A stretch of DNA of 59,134 bases from AV69 sp036498205 (GTDB lineage Bacteria > Verrucomicrobiota > Verrucomicrobiia > Chthoniobacterales > UBA10450). The notes beneath the pieces are model-generated. The model ran no database searches. It worked only from the letters and a program-made list of their open reading frames with translations, and was not told the DNA's origin. A program made the position numbers and the translations under genes. The DNA lies in contig DASXIC010000132.1 in the NCBI GenBank assembly GCA_036498205.1, forward strand, positions 1-59,134. Reading direction: 5' to 3'. This document shows, piece by piece, positions 9,292 through 18,090 of the stretch. The number at the start of each line of letters is the position of its first letter. Within the stretch, counting starts at the first letter, position 1.

Positions 9292-9412
9292 TCCGGAGCC
9301 CGGTCGGCTGTAATCCGCGGAGCCATGCCCATGTGCGCGTTGATTGTACTGCCCATACTTTATCAATTCGTTCCTCAAGAACCTGAACACGCGTCCTGAT
9401 TCAATTAGTGTT

Positions 9413-9871
9413 ATGCCAATGAGTGGGACCAGCTTGCGTGAAGAGGTGGAATGTTTCCTCCAAGAGAAAATTCCTCTGACGCGAGCGATGGGTGTGCGTG
9501 TTGCGGAGATTAAACCACTGACCATCGAAGCACCGGTGGCCTTAAATTTAAATCACCTGCAGACTGCTTTCGGCGGCAGCATTAATGCCGTGGCGACATT
9601 GGCGGCTTACGCATTCCTCTGGTTGGAATTGCGCGCCCCGTCCGCTTATGTTGTCGTGTCCGAAAGCTCGATTAAATTCCGGCGGCCGGTAGTCGAAAAC
9701 ATTCGCGCGATTTGCCTGTCACCAGACGATGCCGAACTCTCCGCTTTGAAAGCAACTCTCGCTGCCAATGGACGGGCCCGAATTCGCCTGCAGGTTTTGG
9801 TGAAAGAGAATGGCGAAACGGCGGCGGAGTTTGAAGGGGAATTCGTGGCAATACGTCCGCTCAAGCTATGA
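9413..9871 (+). CDS. Hot-dog thioesterase, YiiD C-terminal-domain type
   Basis: About 152 residues from the ATG at 9413 (a second ATG at 9419 is equally possible). The body matches the putative thioesterase domain found at the C-terminus of YiiD: an N-terminal helix, IPLTRAMGVRV, then LNLNHLQTAFGGSINAVATLAAY, the HxxxxFGGS-like hot-dog helix, and a long beta-sheet with SSIKFRRPV. It would hydrolyse acyl-CoA or acyl-ACP; the substrate is unknown. The GNAT domain of full-length YiiD is absent. It faces the DUF4383-like gene across a 33-base gap. Confidence 0.75.
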   Translation: MPMSGTSLREEVECFLQEKIPLTRAMGVRVAEIKPLTIEAPVALNLNHLQTAFGGSINAVATLAAYAFLWLELRAPSAYVVVSESSIKFRRPVVENIRAICLSPDDAELSALKATLAANGRARIRLQVLVKENGETAAEFEGEFVAIRPLKL

Positions 9872-9904
9872 GATGATCTGACTGCAACTCATCGCTCACC
9901 CCAT

Positions 9905-10288
9905 TCAGATGACCTGCGAGATCGCGGGTTCCTGAGTCGGGGCAAAACCAAACAGCAGAAAAAGAAGGGCAAATCCGAGATGTAACCAGGTGTCGGCCCT
10001 GTTGTTGCTGATTCGGCCGAGGAGCGGCCCATGAGTAATGAAGAATCCCATTATTGCCGCCATTCCGTAAGCGAAGCCAAAAAAAAGGAAGTAAACTTTC
10101 GCAGCCAATCCACTCGAAAGACCGCACCAGAGGCCCGCCATACCGGAGAACAGATGCAGGATATTAAGAGTAGTATTTACTCGAAAAGTCTTAAGTAACA
10201 TTCCATGCGGGGCAAGCTCTGGAATAAATCCCAGAATTCCGATTAGCAGGAACACGGCTCCGAACATGTTGGCTAGAGTTTTGATCAT
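9905..10288 (-). CDS. DUF4383-like membrane protein
   Basis: A 127-residue integral membrane protein with four predicted TM helices. The pattern LNILHLFSGMAGLWCG and the DTWLHLGFALLFLLFG end, with aromatic-rich helices between, match the DUF4383 family of small bacterial membrane proteins of unknown function. A 206-base gap upstream (10289-10494) is shared with the divergent SET-domain gene and contains no other recognisable gene. Confidence 0.65.
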   Translation of the reverse strand: MIKTLANMFGAVFLLIGILGFIPELAPHGMLLKTFRVNTTLNILHLFSGMAGLWCGLSSGLAAKVYFLFFGFAYGMAAIMGFFITHGPLLGRISNNRADTWLHLGFALLFLLFGFAPTQEPAISQVI

Positions 10289-10453
10289 TGTGATTCCCTT
10301 CCCCCTATTAGACCCCGCGCTGTATTACCGGTTTCGATTTTAGTTCATTCTTCGCCTTTTTGCCTGATTTACAAGAGGCTGGCTCTCGCTCGAACCCGGT
10401 TTCGCGCAACGCGTCGCTTCAACCTGCTCCCTTCTACAGGGCGCTGTGTGGGC

Positions 10454-10482
10454 TTGAAATTCGCAGAATAAAGGTGTGTTAA
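10454..10482 (+). promoter_or_regulatory. Candidate sigma-70-type promoter for the SET-domain gene
   Basis: TTGAAA (10454-10459), 17 bases, then TGTTAA (10477-10482). The -35 box is good but the -10 box is weak. The start site would fall only a few bases before the GTG at 10495. Pattern match only. Confidence 0.3.
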
Positions 10483-10494
10483 TTTGCCGAATTT

Positions 10495-11037
10495 GTGAAC
10501 GACAAGCCTCTCCCACGCCTCTCCTGGCTATCTCCAAAGACCGAAGTCCGCCAAAGCCCGATCCATGGCCGTGGTCTGTTTGCGACGGGCGATTTTGTGA
10601 AAGATGAGATCGCTGCAGTTAAGGGCGGGCACATCGTAACGCGAGAGGAACTGCGCGATATTAACGCGCGTCTTGGCCCGGTCGAGATTCAGATCGGCGA
10701 CGATCTGTTCATCGCCCCTGTAAAAGAGGAGGAGCGCGAGGCTTCTATGCTTTACAGCAATCATTCCTGCAATGCGAATCTGGGTCTCGGCGGAAATATT
10801 GTTTTCGTTGCCATGAGGGACATTCGCGCCGGAGAAGAACTCACGCACGACTGGTGCATCACTGACGATGATAACTACTCGATCACGTGTCGGTGTGGCT
10901 CACCGCACTGCCGCGGCACGCTTACCGGCAAAGATTGGCAACGGCCCGAGTTACAAGAGCGTTATGCGGGTTATTTCTCGACCTATCTGGCTGCGAAAAT
11001 TGAACTCGTGAAACAGCCTGTGCGGGCGCGGTCATAA
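10495..11037 (+). CDS. SET-domain protein-lysine methyltransferase
   Basis: A 180-residue protein with a complete SET domain and a post-SET zinc site. Visible marks: SPIHGRGLFAT at the start of the SET fold, YSNHSCNAN (the NHS/C SAM-pocket motif at 89-92), GEELTHDW (catalytic-site region) and post-SET CRCGSPHCRGTLTGKDW (Cys132, 134, 139). These enzymes methylate protein lysines with SAM. Bacterial free-standing members are widespread in Verrucomicrobia and their targets are mostly unknown. The start is GTG. It lies near the SAM-cycle genes metK-ahcY but is not in their operon. Confidence 0.85.
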   Translation: MNDKPLPRLSWLSPKTEVRQSPIHGRGLFATGDFVKDEIAAVKGGHIVTREELRDINARLGPVEIQIGDDLFIAPVKEEEREASMLYSNHSCNANLGLGGNIVFVAMRDIRAGEELTHDWCITDDDNYSITCRCGSPHCRGTLTGKDWQRPELQERYAGYFSTYLAAKIELVKQPVRARS

Positions 11038-11079
11038 CAATTTCAATTCGCTAGTCGGGGATCCATGCTTTCCCAAGAC

Positions 11080-11556
11080 TTAGGGGGTTCGAGAGTGCGG
11101 CGGCCGAAACGATGGCGGCGAACCAACTGGAAAGTATCGACGACTTGACGGAGGCGGTTCATTCGGGGCTTTGGTTGCGAATCGAATGACCACGTCGATG
11201 TTCTGCCACGTTCGCGGCTTCACTGTCCATTGCCGCAGCGCCTCAATCGCCGCTTGATCGAGAGCAACATAGCCGGTTGAGTTCACAATTTGGACCCGCG
11301 ATGCGCGGCCCGACTCGAAATGAAAGCGAATCCGGAAGACACCTACCCCTTGATGGCGGCGGCCGCGCGCACCGGCCAGATATTCCGGCGGCGGCTGGTT
11401 GATAAGATCGTCCCGATACGCCGTTAGTTCTGTATGAACTTCGCCATAGAGTTTATCGCCTCCCGGAAGCGACGTGGACTGTGTCGCACAGTTGGACAAT
11501 GCCAACGCGACCGAGGCGGAAAAAGATACCGCCCCCCAGACTTTATGCAGCCTCAT
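11080..11556 (-). CDS. Lipoprotein with a TonB C-terminal-like domain
   Basis: A 158-residue protein with a signal peptide and possible lipobox (ALSNC, Cys about residue 23). The domain at about residues 70-125 has the TonB C-terminal fold pattern: GVGVFRIRFHFESGRASRVQIVNSTG, then the D-x-A-A-x-x-A-x-x-x-W helix (LDQAAIEALRQW) and a final strand. It lacks the Pro-rich spanning region of a true TonB and has no exbB/D next to it, so it is probably a periplasmic TonB-box-like binding domain, not an energy transducer. The C-terminal tail is basic and Pro-rich. Confidence 0.65.
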   Translation of the reverse strand: MRLHKVWGAVSFSASVALALSNCATQSTSLPGGDKLYGEVHTELTAYRDDLINQPPPEYLAGARGRRHQGVGVFRIRFHFESGRASRVQIVNSTGYVALDQAAIEALRQWTVKPRTWQNIDVVIRFATKAPNEPPPSSRRYFPVGSPPSFRPPHSRTP

Positions 11557-11622
11557 CGTTCCTGGTTCTTACCTGAACGATACCAGAATCGTTAGCGGAA
11601 TGAAACCGGGGTCTCGCGGCTA

Positions 11623-11638
11623 TCCCAGTTTTCTGGGA
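11623..11638 (-). terminator. Small hairpin downstream of ahcY, possible weak terminator
   Basis: TCCCAG and CTGGGA (6-bp stem, 4-base loop) lie 28 bases past the ahcY stop. There is no T-run after it on the minus strand, so termination is doubtful. Confidence 0.2.
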
Positions 11639-11665
11639 AGAATCGGCCCGGAAAACTGGCGAACG

Positions 11666-13105
11666 TCAGTAGCGATAGTGCTCTGACTTGTATGGCCCCT
11701 CGAGCGGCACACCAAGATAATCGGCTTGCTCTTTGGTAAGTTGAGTTAGCTTTACGCCAATCTTGCCGAGGTGCAGTCGTGCAACTTCCTCATCCAGTTT
11801 CTTACTGAGAACATAGACGCCGGCTTTGTAGCTATCCCGGTTCTTCCACAGGTCCAGCTGAGCGAGAACCTGGTTCGAAAACGAGTTGGACATGACGAAA
11901 CTGGGATGACCAGTGGCGCAGCCAAGATTGACCAGTCGGCCTTCGGCCAGCAGAAAGATTTCGTGGCCGTCCGGAAATGTATATTTATCCACCTGCGGCT
12001 TGATGTTGGTGTGCTTGACCCCTTTAGCGGAACTAAGCGCATCAACCTGAATCTCGTTATCGAAATGGCCGATGTTAGCGACGACCGCCTGATCCTTCAT
12101 CCGCGCCATATGCTGAAGCGTGATGACGTCGATGTTACCGGTAGTCGTGATGTAGATGTCCCCCCATCCCAAGGTCTCTTCCAGCGTAGTGACCTGGTAC
12201 CCTTCCATCGCAGCTTGTAGCGCATTAATCGGATCAATTTCCGTGATGACCACGCGCGCCCCCTGCCCACGTAACGATTGTGCACAACCCTTGCCGACAT
12301 CGCCGTAACCGCAGACTACGGCAACCTTGCCTCCGATCATTACGTCCAATGCGCGATTCAACCCATCCACAAGCGAATGCCGGCAGCCGTAGAGATTATC
12401 GAACTTCGATTTCGTAACCGAATCGTTGACGTTAATAGCGGGAACCAAAAGTCGCCCTTCCTGCTGCATTTTGTAAAGCCGGTGCACACCCGTCGTGGTC
12501 TCCTCGGAAACGCCGCGCCAATCCTTAACCAGTTCATGCCACCGATACGGATTTTCGCGATTCACTTCGAGTAGCAAGTCCTTAATTACCTGTTCTTCCT
12601 TGTTCGCAGAAGACGACTTCGCCCAGTTACTTCCTTCTTCCAGTTCGTACCCTTTGTGAATTAGCAGCGTCGCGTCTCCACCGTCGTCGACGATGAGTTG
12701 TGGCCCTTTCCCTTCCGCGTGGGAAATAGCCCGGTAAGTGCACCACCAGTATTCTTCCAGGCTCTCACCTTTCCAGGCGAAGACCGGAACGCCGGCTTTG
12801 GCGATCGCCGCCGCCGCATGATCCTGAGTGGAAAAAATATTGCAGCTCGCCCAACGGACCTCCGCTCCGAGATCGACCAGTGTCTCGATCAAGACGGCCG
12901 TCTGGATTGTCATATGGAGCGAACCCGTTACACGCACGCCGGCCAGTGGCTTGGCCGTGGCATATTTTTCGCGGATCGCCATCAGACCCGGCATTTCCTT
13001 CTCCGCGATGGAAATTTCCTTACGCCCCCAATCAGCGAGATTAATATCGCGAACTTTGTAATCGGTAGCGCTGGGCGCTGTCGTAGAGGTGGTGGTGGTG
13101 CTCAT
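11666..13105 (-). CDS. ahcY: Adenosylhomocysteinase (SAH hydrolase)
   Basis: A 479-residue cytoplasmic enzyme that splits S-adenosylhomocysteine into adenosine and homocysteine, closing the SAM cycle and relieving inhibition of methyltransferases. Clear marks: substrate domain with VTGSLHMTIQTAVLIETL, catalytic-region NVNDSVTKSKFDN, NAD-binding Rossmann VVCGYGDVGKGCAQSL, and the C-terminal K-x-x-x-Y dimer tail (GPYKSEHYRY). The length fits bacterial forms. The N-terminus carries a Ser/Thr-rich stretch (MSTTTTSTTAPS) before the conserved start. It follows metK after 16 bases, so the two form an operon. Confidence 0.97.
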   Translation of the reverse strand: MSTTTTSTTAPSATDYKVRDINLADWGRKEISIAEKEMPGLMAIREKYATAKPLAGVRVTGSLHMTIQTAVLIETLVDLGAEVRWASCNIFSTQDHAAAAIAKAGVPVFAWKGESLEEYWWCTYRAISHAEGKGPQLIVDDGGDATLLIHKGYELEEGSNWAKSSSANKEEQVIKDLLLEVNRENPYRWHELVKDWRGVSEETTTGVHRLYKMQQEGRLLVPAINVNDSVTKSKFDNLYGCRHSLVDGLNRALDVMIGGKVAVVCGYGDVGKGCAQSLRGQGARVVITEIDPINALQAAMEGYQVTTLEETLGWGDIYITTTGNIDVITLQHMARMKDQAVVANIGHFDNEIQVDALSSAKGVKHTNIKPQVDKYTFPDGHEIFLLAEGRLVNLGCATGHPSFVMSNSFSNQVLAQLDLWKNRDSYKAGVYVLSKKLDEEVARLHLGKIGVKLTQLTKEQADYLGVPLEGPYKSEHYRY

Positions 13106-13121
13106 TCTATTTTATTACAAA

Positions 13122-14324
13122 TCACTTTGCGGCCTTGGCCAAGGCCGCCGCCTGGTCAGTTTTTTCCCAGGTGATGTCGGGATCGTCGATCTTTCCGAAA
13201 TGACCGTAGTTAGTTGTTTTTGAGTAGATCGGGCGAAGCAGATCGAGCTGCTCTATAATATCGGCAGGTTTGAAGCTAAAAGTACGCATGACAGCGCGCT
13301 GGATAGCTTCCTCTGGAACAGTATTGGTGGAGAAAGTGTCGATGTTAACACTGACCGGTTCGGGATAACCGATGGCATAGGCGAATTGCACTTCGCACTT
13401 TCGAGCGAGGCCCGCCGCGACCACATTCTTGGCAACCCATCTGCCCATGTAGGCCGCGCTCCGATCCACCTTGCTGGGATCCTTACCCGAAAACGCCCCT
13501 CCGCCATGCCGGCCCATTCCGCCATAACTGTCGACAATAATTTTACGCCCGGTTAAACCGGTATCGCCCTGCGGTCCACCGATAACAAAACGGCCGGTCG
13601 GATTGACCAAGTACTTGGTCGTGCCGTTCATCATCGATTTCGGCAGCACTTTTCGAATCACTTTTTCGACACAGAACTTTTCGATGTCGGAATGTTTGAC
13701 GTCCTCCGTGTGCTGGGTGGAGATGACGACGTTGGAGATTCCAACCGGGCGGCCATCATCATAAATGACAGAAACCTGGGATTTCGCATCGGGTCGCAGC
13801 CAAGCCACCTTTCCGCTTTTTCGAATCCGTGTCAGTTCGCGTCCGAGCCGGTGCGCGAACATGATTGGTGCCGGCATCAGCTCGGGGGTCTCATCACAGG
13901 CATAACCGAACATCAGGCCCTGATCGCCTGCGCCTTGCTCAGCCGATTTCTTGCCGCGGACTTTCTTGGCATCCACCCCCTGCGCGATGTCGTGCGATTG
14001 GTCGGTGATGACCGTGCTGACAAAGATTTTCTCCGCGTGGAAGACGTCGTCGTCATGGATGTAACCGATTTCACGCACCGCATCCCGCACGATCCGGTTG
14101 ACCGGGATGACGGTCTCGAGGTGCGTTCCCTTGGGCAAGTTTGGGATGGTGATTTCACCGCCGACAATGACTACATTACTTTTGGCGTAGGTCTCGCAGG
14201 CGACGCGGCTGCGCTTGTCCCGGGTCAGGCAGGCGTCGAGGACGGCATCGGAAATGGTATCGCAAACTTTATCGGGGTGACCTTCGCCGACTGACTCGGA
14301 AGAAAAAATGAAACGACGGGCCAT
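13122..14324 (-). CDS. metK: S-adenosylmethionine synthetase
   Basis: A 400-residue cytoplasmic enzyme that makes SAM from methionine and ATP. Signature motifs are intact: ESVGEGHPDKVCD (ATP/Mg site), GAGDQGLMFGYA (family signature 1), GGGAFSGKDPSKVDRSAAY (family signature 2) and TNYGHFGK. It is slightly longer than the E. coli enzyme (384). First gene of the metK-ahcY operon; the upstream gap of about 100 bases holds a palindrome shared with a divergent SahR-like regulator, which probably controls this operon. Confidence 0.97.
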   Translation of the reverse strand: MARRFIFSSESVGEGHPDKVCDTISDAVLDACLTRDKRSRVACETYAKSNVVIVGGEITIPNLPKGTHLETVIPVNRIVRDAVREIGYIHDDDVFHAEKIFVSTVITDQSHDIAQGVDAKKVRGKKSAEQGAGDQGLMFGYACDETPELMPAPIMFAHRLGRELTRIRKSGKVAWLRPDAKSQVSVIYDDGRPVGISNVVISTQHTEDVKHSDIEKFCVEKVIRKVLPKSMMNGTTKYLVNPTGRFVIGGPQGDTGLTGRKIIVDSYGGMGRHGGGAFSGKDPSKVDRSAAYMGRWVAKNVVAAGLARKCEVQFAYAIGYPEPVSVNIDTFSTNTVPEEAIQRAVMRTFSFKPADIIEQLDLLRPIYSKTTNYGHFGKIDDPDITWEKTDQAAALAKAAK

Positions 14325-14386
14325 TGGAATCGGGAAGGGTTAGGTTTGAAGCAGTTTTACGGCCGAATGGCGCCCGAGCGAACATA

Positions 14387-14416
14387 TTGACCGATCATGA
14401 TATGTAGATATATCAT
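14387..14416 (+). promoter_or_regulatory. Candidate promoter of the SahR-like gene
   Basis: TTGACC (14387-14392), 18 bases, then TATCAT (14411-14416). The -10 box is inside the right arm of the palindrome, so a bound repressor would block it, as in autoregulation. The predicted start is only a few bases before the ATG at 14428. Confidence 0.4.
14397..14416. promoter_or_regulatory. Palindromic operator candidate between metK-ahcY and the SahR-like gene
   Basis: ATGATAT (14397-14403), 6-base spacer, ATATCAT (14410-14416): a perfect 7+7 inverted repeat in the 103-base divergent gap. Size and symmetry suit a dimeric winged-helix (ArsR-family) repressor, and the position allows control of both directions. 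That this is the binding site is inferred from location and symmetry. Confidence 0.5.
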
Positions 14417-14427
14417 TCTACCGCCGG

Positions 14428-15360
14428 ATGCCGTCAACCATTAATTTCCTCCGCCTCATCGCCGATCCCACCCGATTGCGTTTGATGCTTCTGCTGGAAC
14501 ACGAAGAGCTTTCCGTGGCCGAGCTCCAGCAAATCTTGGGCATGGGACAATCCCGCATTTCCAGTCACCTCGCCCAGCTTAAGCGGGTGGGAGCGGTAAG
14601 CGATCGGCGAGCCGGAAAAAAAGTCTATTACGGATTGAAGAATTCACAACGCAACGGCACTCGCGGCCGCGTCCAGGAACTGGTTCATAGCATGGCCCGG
14701 GAAATTCCGGAAGCGACCCGGGATCGCACTGCGCTGAAACTGACCCTGCGTAAACGGCAGGACAAGACGCGTGAATATTTCGATGAGCTCGCCGGCAAGT
14801 TCGGCCGGAGCTACGTGCCCGGCCGTTCCTGGGAAGCGCTTTCCCATACCCTTATTACCCTGCTCCCGGCCATGACCGTGGCCGATCTGGGCGCAGGGGA
14901 AGGAACGTTGTCCCAATTACTGGCCAAGACCGCTCGCAAGGTAATCGCAGTGGATAACTCGCCCAAAATGGTCGCCTTCGCATCCCAGTTGGCGAAGCAA
15001 CACGGCTTGAAAAACATCGAGTACCGTCTCGGCGACATGCAAGATCCGCCGATCGCAAAAAACAGCGTGGATCTCGCGATTTTCAGCCAGGCGTTGCATC
15101 ATGCCACCCGACCGGAAAGAGCGATTCGTCACGCTCATTCAATTCTGAAAAAGGACGGACGGATCGTCATTCTCGATCTGCTCAGTCACCGCTTTGAAAG
15201 GGCGCGCGAACTCTACGCGGATCAATGGCTTGGATTCAGTGAGGTGGAGTTGCATCAGTTTCTGGAAAATACGGGATTTAAGAATATTGATGTCCGGGTG
15301 GTGGCGCGGGAAAAGCAAAGCCCGAATTTTCAGACCATTTTTGCCACCGGCGTAAAGTAA
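14428..15360 (+). CDS. ArsR-family regulator fused to a SAM/SAH-binding methyltransferase domain (SahR-like)
   Basis: A 310-residue protein. Residues 1-about 85 form an ArsR winged helix (IADPTRLRLMLLLE, recognition helix SRISSHLAQLKRVG). Residues about 130-310 form a class I methyltransferase-like domain with motif I DLGAGEG (153-159), the acidic ribose-binding Asp176, and ALHHATRPERAIR. The chain contains no cysteine and the metal motif of ArsR (CVCDL) reads SVAEL, so metal sensing is excluded. In Proteobacteria, proteins of this build (SahR) sense SAH and repress SAM-cycle genes. Its divergent position to metK-ahcY with a shared palindrome makes the same role likely here. An alternative is an active methyltransferase with a DNA-binding domain. 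Confidence 0.8.
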   Translation: MPSTINFLRLIADPTRLRLMLLLEHEELSVAELQQILGMGQSRISSHLAQLKRVGAVSDRRAGKKVYYGLKNSQRNGTRGRVQELVHSMAREIPEATRDRTALKLTLRKRQDKTREYFDELAGKFGRSYVPGRSWEALSHTLITLLPAMTVADLGAGEGTLSQLLAKTARKVIAVDNSPKMVAFASQLAKQHGLKNIEYRLGDMQDPPIAKNSVDLAIFSQALHHATRPERAIRHAHSILKKDGRIVILDLLSHRFERARELYADQWLGFSEVELHQFLENTGFKNIDVRVVAREKQSPNFQTIFATGVK

Positions 15361-15423
15361 TCGAAGTAAGTTTGCTGAACTTTAGACAAGAGTATCTTGT
15401 CTCATGTGGTGGAGAGGTTTGTA

Positions 15424-18090
15424 ATGGCGTCCCCCGCCCCCATGCCCTCGGAGACAACTGCGCGTCCGCACGTGGAGATCGCGCACGTCTTATTCATCGA
15501 CGTCGTCAGTTACTCGACGTTGCTCATCAACGAGCAGCAAGAAATTCAGCAGGAACTCACGCATGTCGTGCGCAGCACCGAGCAATTTCGGACTGCGGAA
15601 GCGGAGGGGAAATTAACCCGATTGCCGACCGGCGACGGGATGGCCCTGGTTTTCTTCACGACACCGGAAGCTCCGGTGCAATGTGCGCTCGAAATTAGCG
15701 AAGCCACACGGGACTATCCACAGTTGAAATTGAGGATGGGGGTGCATAGCGGGCCGATTAGCAGCACTACCGACGTGAACGACCGCTCCAATATTGCCGG
15801 CGCCGCAATCAACATCGCGGAACGGATCATGTCATGCGGAGATGCGGGACATATTCTGCTCTCGAAAAGAGTGGCGGAAGATCTCGGCCAGTACGCGGAA
15901 TGGCGCGCTTGTCTGCATGACCTTGGCGAGGTCGAGGTAAAGCACGGTGTGACGCTCGCAATTGTTAATCTGTACACGGAGAAGTTAGGCAACCCCGAAT
16001 TACCGCAAAAGGTCAGGGACGCCAGGCATGCAAAGAGTGCGGGGTTGGCGGGCGCGACAAGAAATCCGGCAACGTCTGAAGCACGCGGTTTCTTTGAAGA
16101 AGTGCAACGGCGGAAGGTTTATCGCGTTGCTGTTGCTTATATCGTCGTCGCAGGGGGATTGATTCAACTCGCTTCCGCTGTCTTTCCCGCATGGGAGTTA
16201 CCGAACTGGGGACTTCGGTTGGTCGTCGTCCTGCTCCTCACCGGATTTCCCATCGGCCTGATTCTGGCCTGGGCCTTCGATGTTACGCCCGAAGGAATTC
16301 GCGCCACTCCACCAATGAATCTTTCTTCGCCGCGCCGCCACGGCCGGCGAAATCTGCTGATCTTACTGGGGGCGGGTGTGCTGATTTCGGCTCTCGCAGG
16401 GTTGTTTATTTTGCCGCGCGCTTCTGCGCGCAAATTGGACAAATCAATCGCGGTTCTGCCTTTTGAAAATTTCAGCGATAACAAAGAGAACGCTTTTTTT
16501 GCCGACGGCATCCAGGACGACATCCTGACGAATCTGGCCAAGATCGGTGACTTGAAAGTGATATCGCGTACCTCGGTTATGCCTTATCGCGGGAAGACAG
16601 CTAATGCTCGCGAGATCGGAAAGGCCCTTGGCGTTTCGGCGATTCTGGAAGGCAGCGTGCGCAAAGACGGTAACCGGGTGCGCGTGAATGTGCAGTTGAT
16701 CAACGCCGCGAACGACGAGCATCTCTGGGCGGAAGACTACGATCGCGATTTAACCGACATGTTCGCCATTCAAACCGATCTCGCTCAAAAAATAGCGAAG
16801 GAGCTGCAAGCAAAACTTTCGCCTGCAGAAAAGGAACAACTCACCCGCAGACCGACAGAAAATGGGGAGGCTTATCTGGCCTTTGTTCAGGCACACAATT
16901 TGTATGTCAGCGGCTACGAAGACATCGAGAAACTTAAGCAGGCAGAGGAGCTCTTCGAGCGCGCCATTCAGCTCGACCCGAAATTCGCTCTGGCCCTTGC
17001 CAGATTCTCGCAACTGGAGAGCTGGATGGTGCACACTTTCGAACGCACTCAGGCCCGTAGAGAAAAGGCGCGAACGTTGGCGGAGCGCGCGCTCCAATTA
17101 GAGCCCGATCTGCCCGAAGCCCATCTCGCAATGGGATTCGCTTATTATTACGGCGACTTTGACTACGACAACGCGGAAAAAGAGTTCGCTGTGGCCCAAC
17201 GGGGTCTTCCAAACGATTCCGAAGTGCTGCTTTCGGTCGGCGCAATCCAGCGACGCCGCGGGAATTGGGCTGCCTCGACTGCTAATATCGAAAAGGCCGC
17301 CAGCCTCGATCCCAAATCCACCTGGCCTCTCCAAAATCTCGCCTTCAACTATGAGATGACCCGGGATTACGCGAAGGCCAACGAAACGCTCGACCGTGCC
17401 TTGGCCATAGACCCGAAGAATTTCCCGCTCCTAGAACTGAAGTCCATGTTCGCGATCCAGGAAAAAGGCGATTTCGCCCCAGCGGAGCAAGCGTTGGCGA
17501 TGTCCGAATCGCTTCCAAAAGACGCTGACAAAGGTGGGAAAATTGCGGTCTCGCGCGTCGGCTTTCTCCTTCTACAGCGCAAGTTCCCGGAGGCACTCCG
17601 AGCAGCCGAAAGTCTTAGCGACGACGCCACCGGGTGGGATTCTCAGTCCCGTGCTAAGAATACCTTCATAGGCCTGGCCAAAAAGGCGATGGGTGACGAG
17701 ACGGGTGCACATGCGGCTTTTTTGAAGGCAAAATCCATAGTCGAAAAAGGAGTCGCTGAGGCGCAAGATGATCCCGGCCGCCATGCTCAGCTGGCAATGA
17801 TTCTCGCCTGCTTGGGCGAACGGGACGCTGCTCTACGGGAGGCGAAACGGGCGACGGAGTTGCTACCGGAAGACAAAGACGCGTTTGATGGCCCGTCAAT
17901 GACCCAAAACCTGGCCGAGGTTTACGCGATTCTCGGAGACGCCGATTCCGCAGTCGATATCCTCGATGGATTACTTAGTCGACCGAGCCCACTTACGGTG
18001 GAAATTCTGAAACTGAATCCGGTGTGGGATCGCATCCGGAGCAATCCTCGCTTCATGGGATTGCTGGCAAAGTACGGTGCTAAAACTTAG
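15424..18090 (+). CDS. Adenylate/guanylate cyclase-domain, TolB-like and TPR fusion protein
   Basis: An 888-residue membrane protein. The start at ATG 15424 is preferred over the TTG at 15397 because GGAGAGG precedes it. Order: class III cyclase homology domain (about 18-190) with metal Asp in FIDVVSYSTL and in PTGDGMALVF, and the Asn/Arg pair in NIAERI; two to three TM helices (about 225-345); a TolB-N-like domain (KSIAVLPFENFSDN, about 355-480); then TPR repeats to the end. Soluble cyclase plus TPR sensor proteins of this layout are common in soil bacteria. Metal and transition-state residues are present, so cyclase activity is possible but the nucleotide is unknown. No partner effector is adjacent. 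Confidence 0.8.
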   Translation: MASPAPMPSETTARPHVEIAHVLFIDVVSYSTLLINEQQEIQQELTHVVRSTEQFRTAEAEGKLTRLPTGDGMALVFFTTPEAPVQCALEISEATRDYPQLKLRMGVHSGPISSTTDVNDRSNIAGAAINIAERIMSCGDAGHILLSKRVAEDLGQYAEWRACLHDLGEVEVKHGVTLAIVNLYTEKLGNPELPQKVRDARHAKSAGLAGATRNPATSEARGFFEEVQRRKVYRVAVAYIVVAGGLIQLASAVFPAWELPNWGLRLVVVLLLTGFPIGLILAWAFDVTPEGIRATPPMNLSSPRRHGRRNLLILLGAGVLISALAGLFILPRASARKLDKSIAVLPFENFSDNKENAFFADGIQDDILTNLAKIGDLKVISRTSVMPYRGKTANAREIGKALGVSAILEGSVRKDGNRVRVNVQLINAANDEHLWAEDYDRDLTDMFAIQTDLAQKIAKELQAKLSPAEKEQLTRRPTENGEAYLAFVQAHNLYVSGYEDIEKLKQAEELFERAIQLDPKFALALARFSQLESWMVHTFERTQARREKARTLAERALQLEPDLPEAHLAMGFAYYYGDFDYDNAEKEFAVAQRGLPNDSEVLLSVGAIQRRRGNWAASTANIEKAASLDPKSTWPLQNLAFNYEMTRDYAKANETLDRALAIDPKNFPLLELKSMFAIQEKGDFAPAEQALAMSESLPKDADKGGKIAVSRVGFLLLQRKFPEALRAAESLSDDATGWDSQSRAKNTFIGLAKKAMGDETGAHAAFLKAKSIVEKGVAEAQDDPGRHAQLAMILACLGERDAALREAKRATELLPEDKDAFDGPSMTQNLAEVYAILGDADSAVDILDGLLSRPSPLTVEILKLNPVWDRIRSNPRFMGLLAKYGAKT

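Noticed and set aside
10380..10450. tRNA-like T-loop sequence (GGGTTCGAGC) on the minus strand
   Set aside because: The flanking bases do not form a T-stem, acceptor stem or anticodon arm, so no tRNA is supported.
13692..14294. 200-codon open frame opposite metK
   Set aside because: Antisense to a universally conserved gene; no plausible start or product.
14325..14427. SAM riboswitch before metK
   Set aside because: The gap is about 100 bases and shows none of the SAM-I/SAM-II style conserved helices; the palindrome suits a protein operator better.
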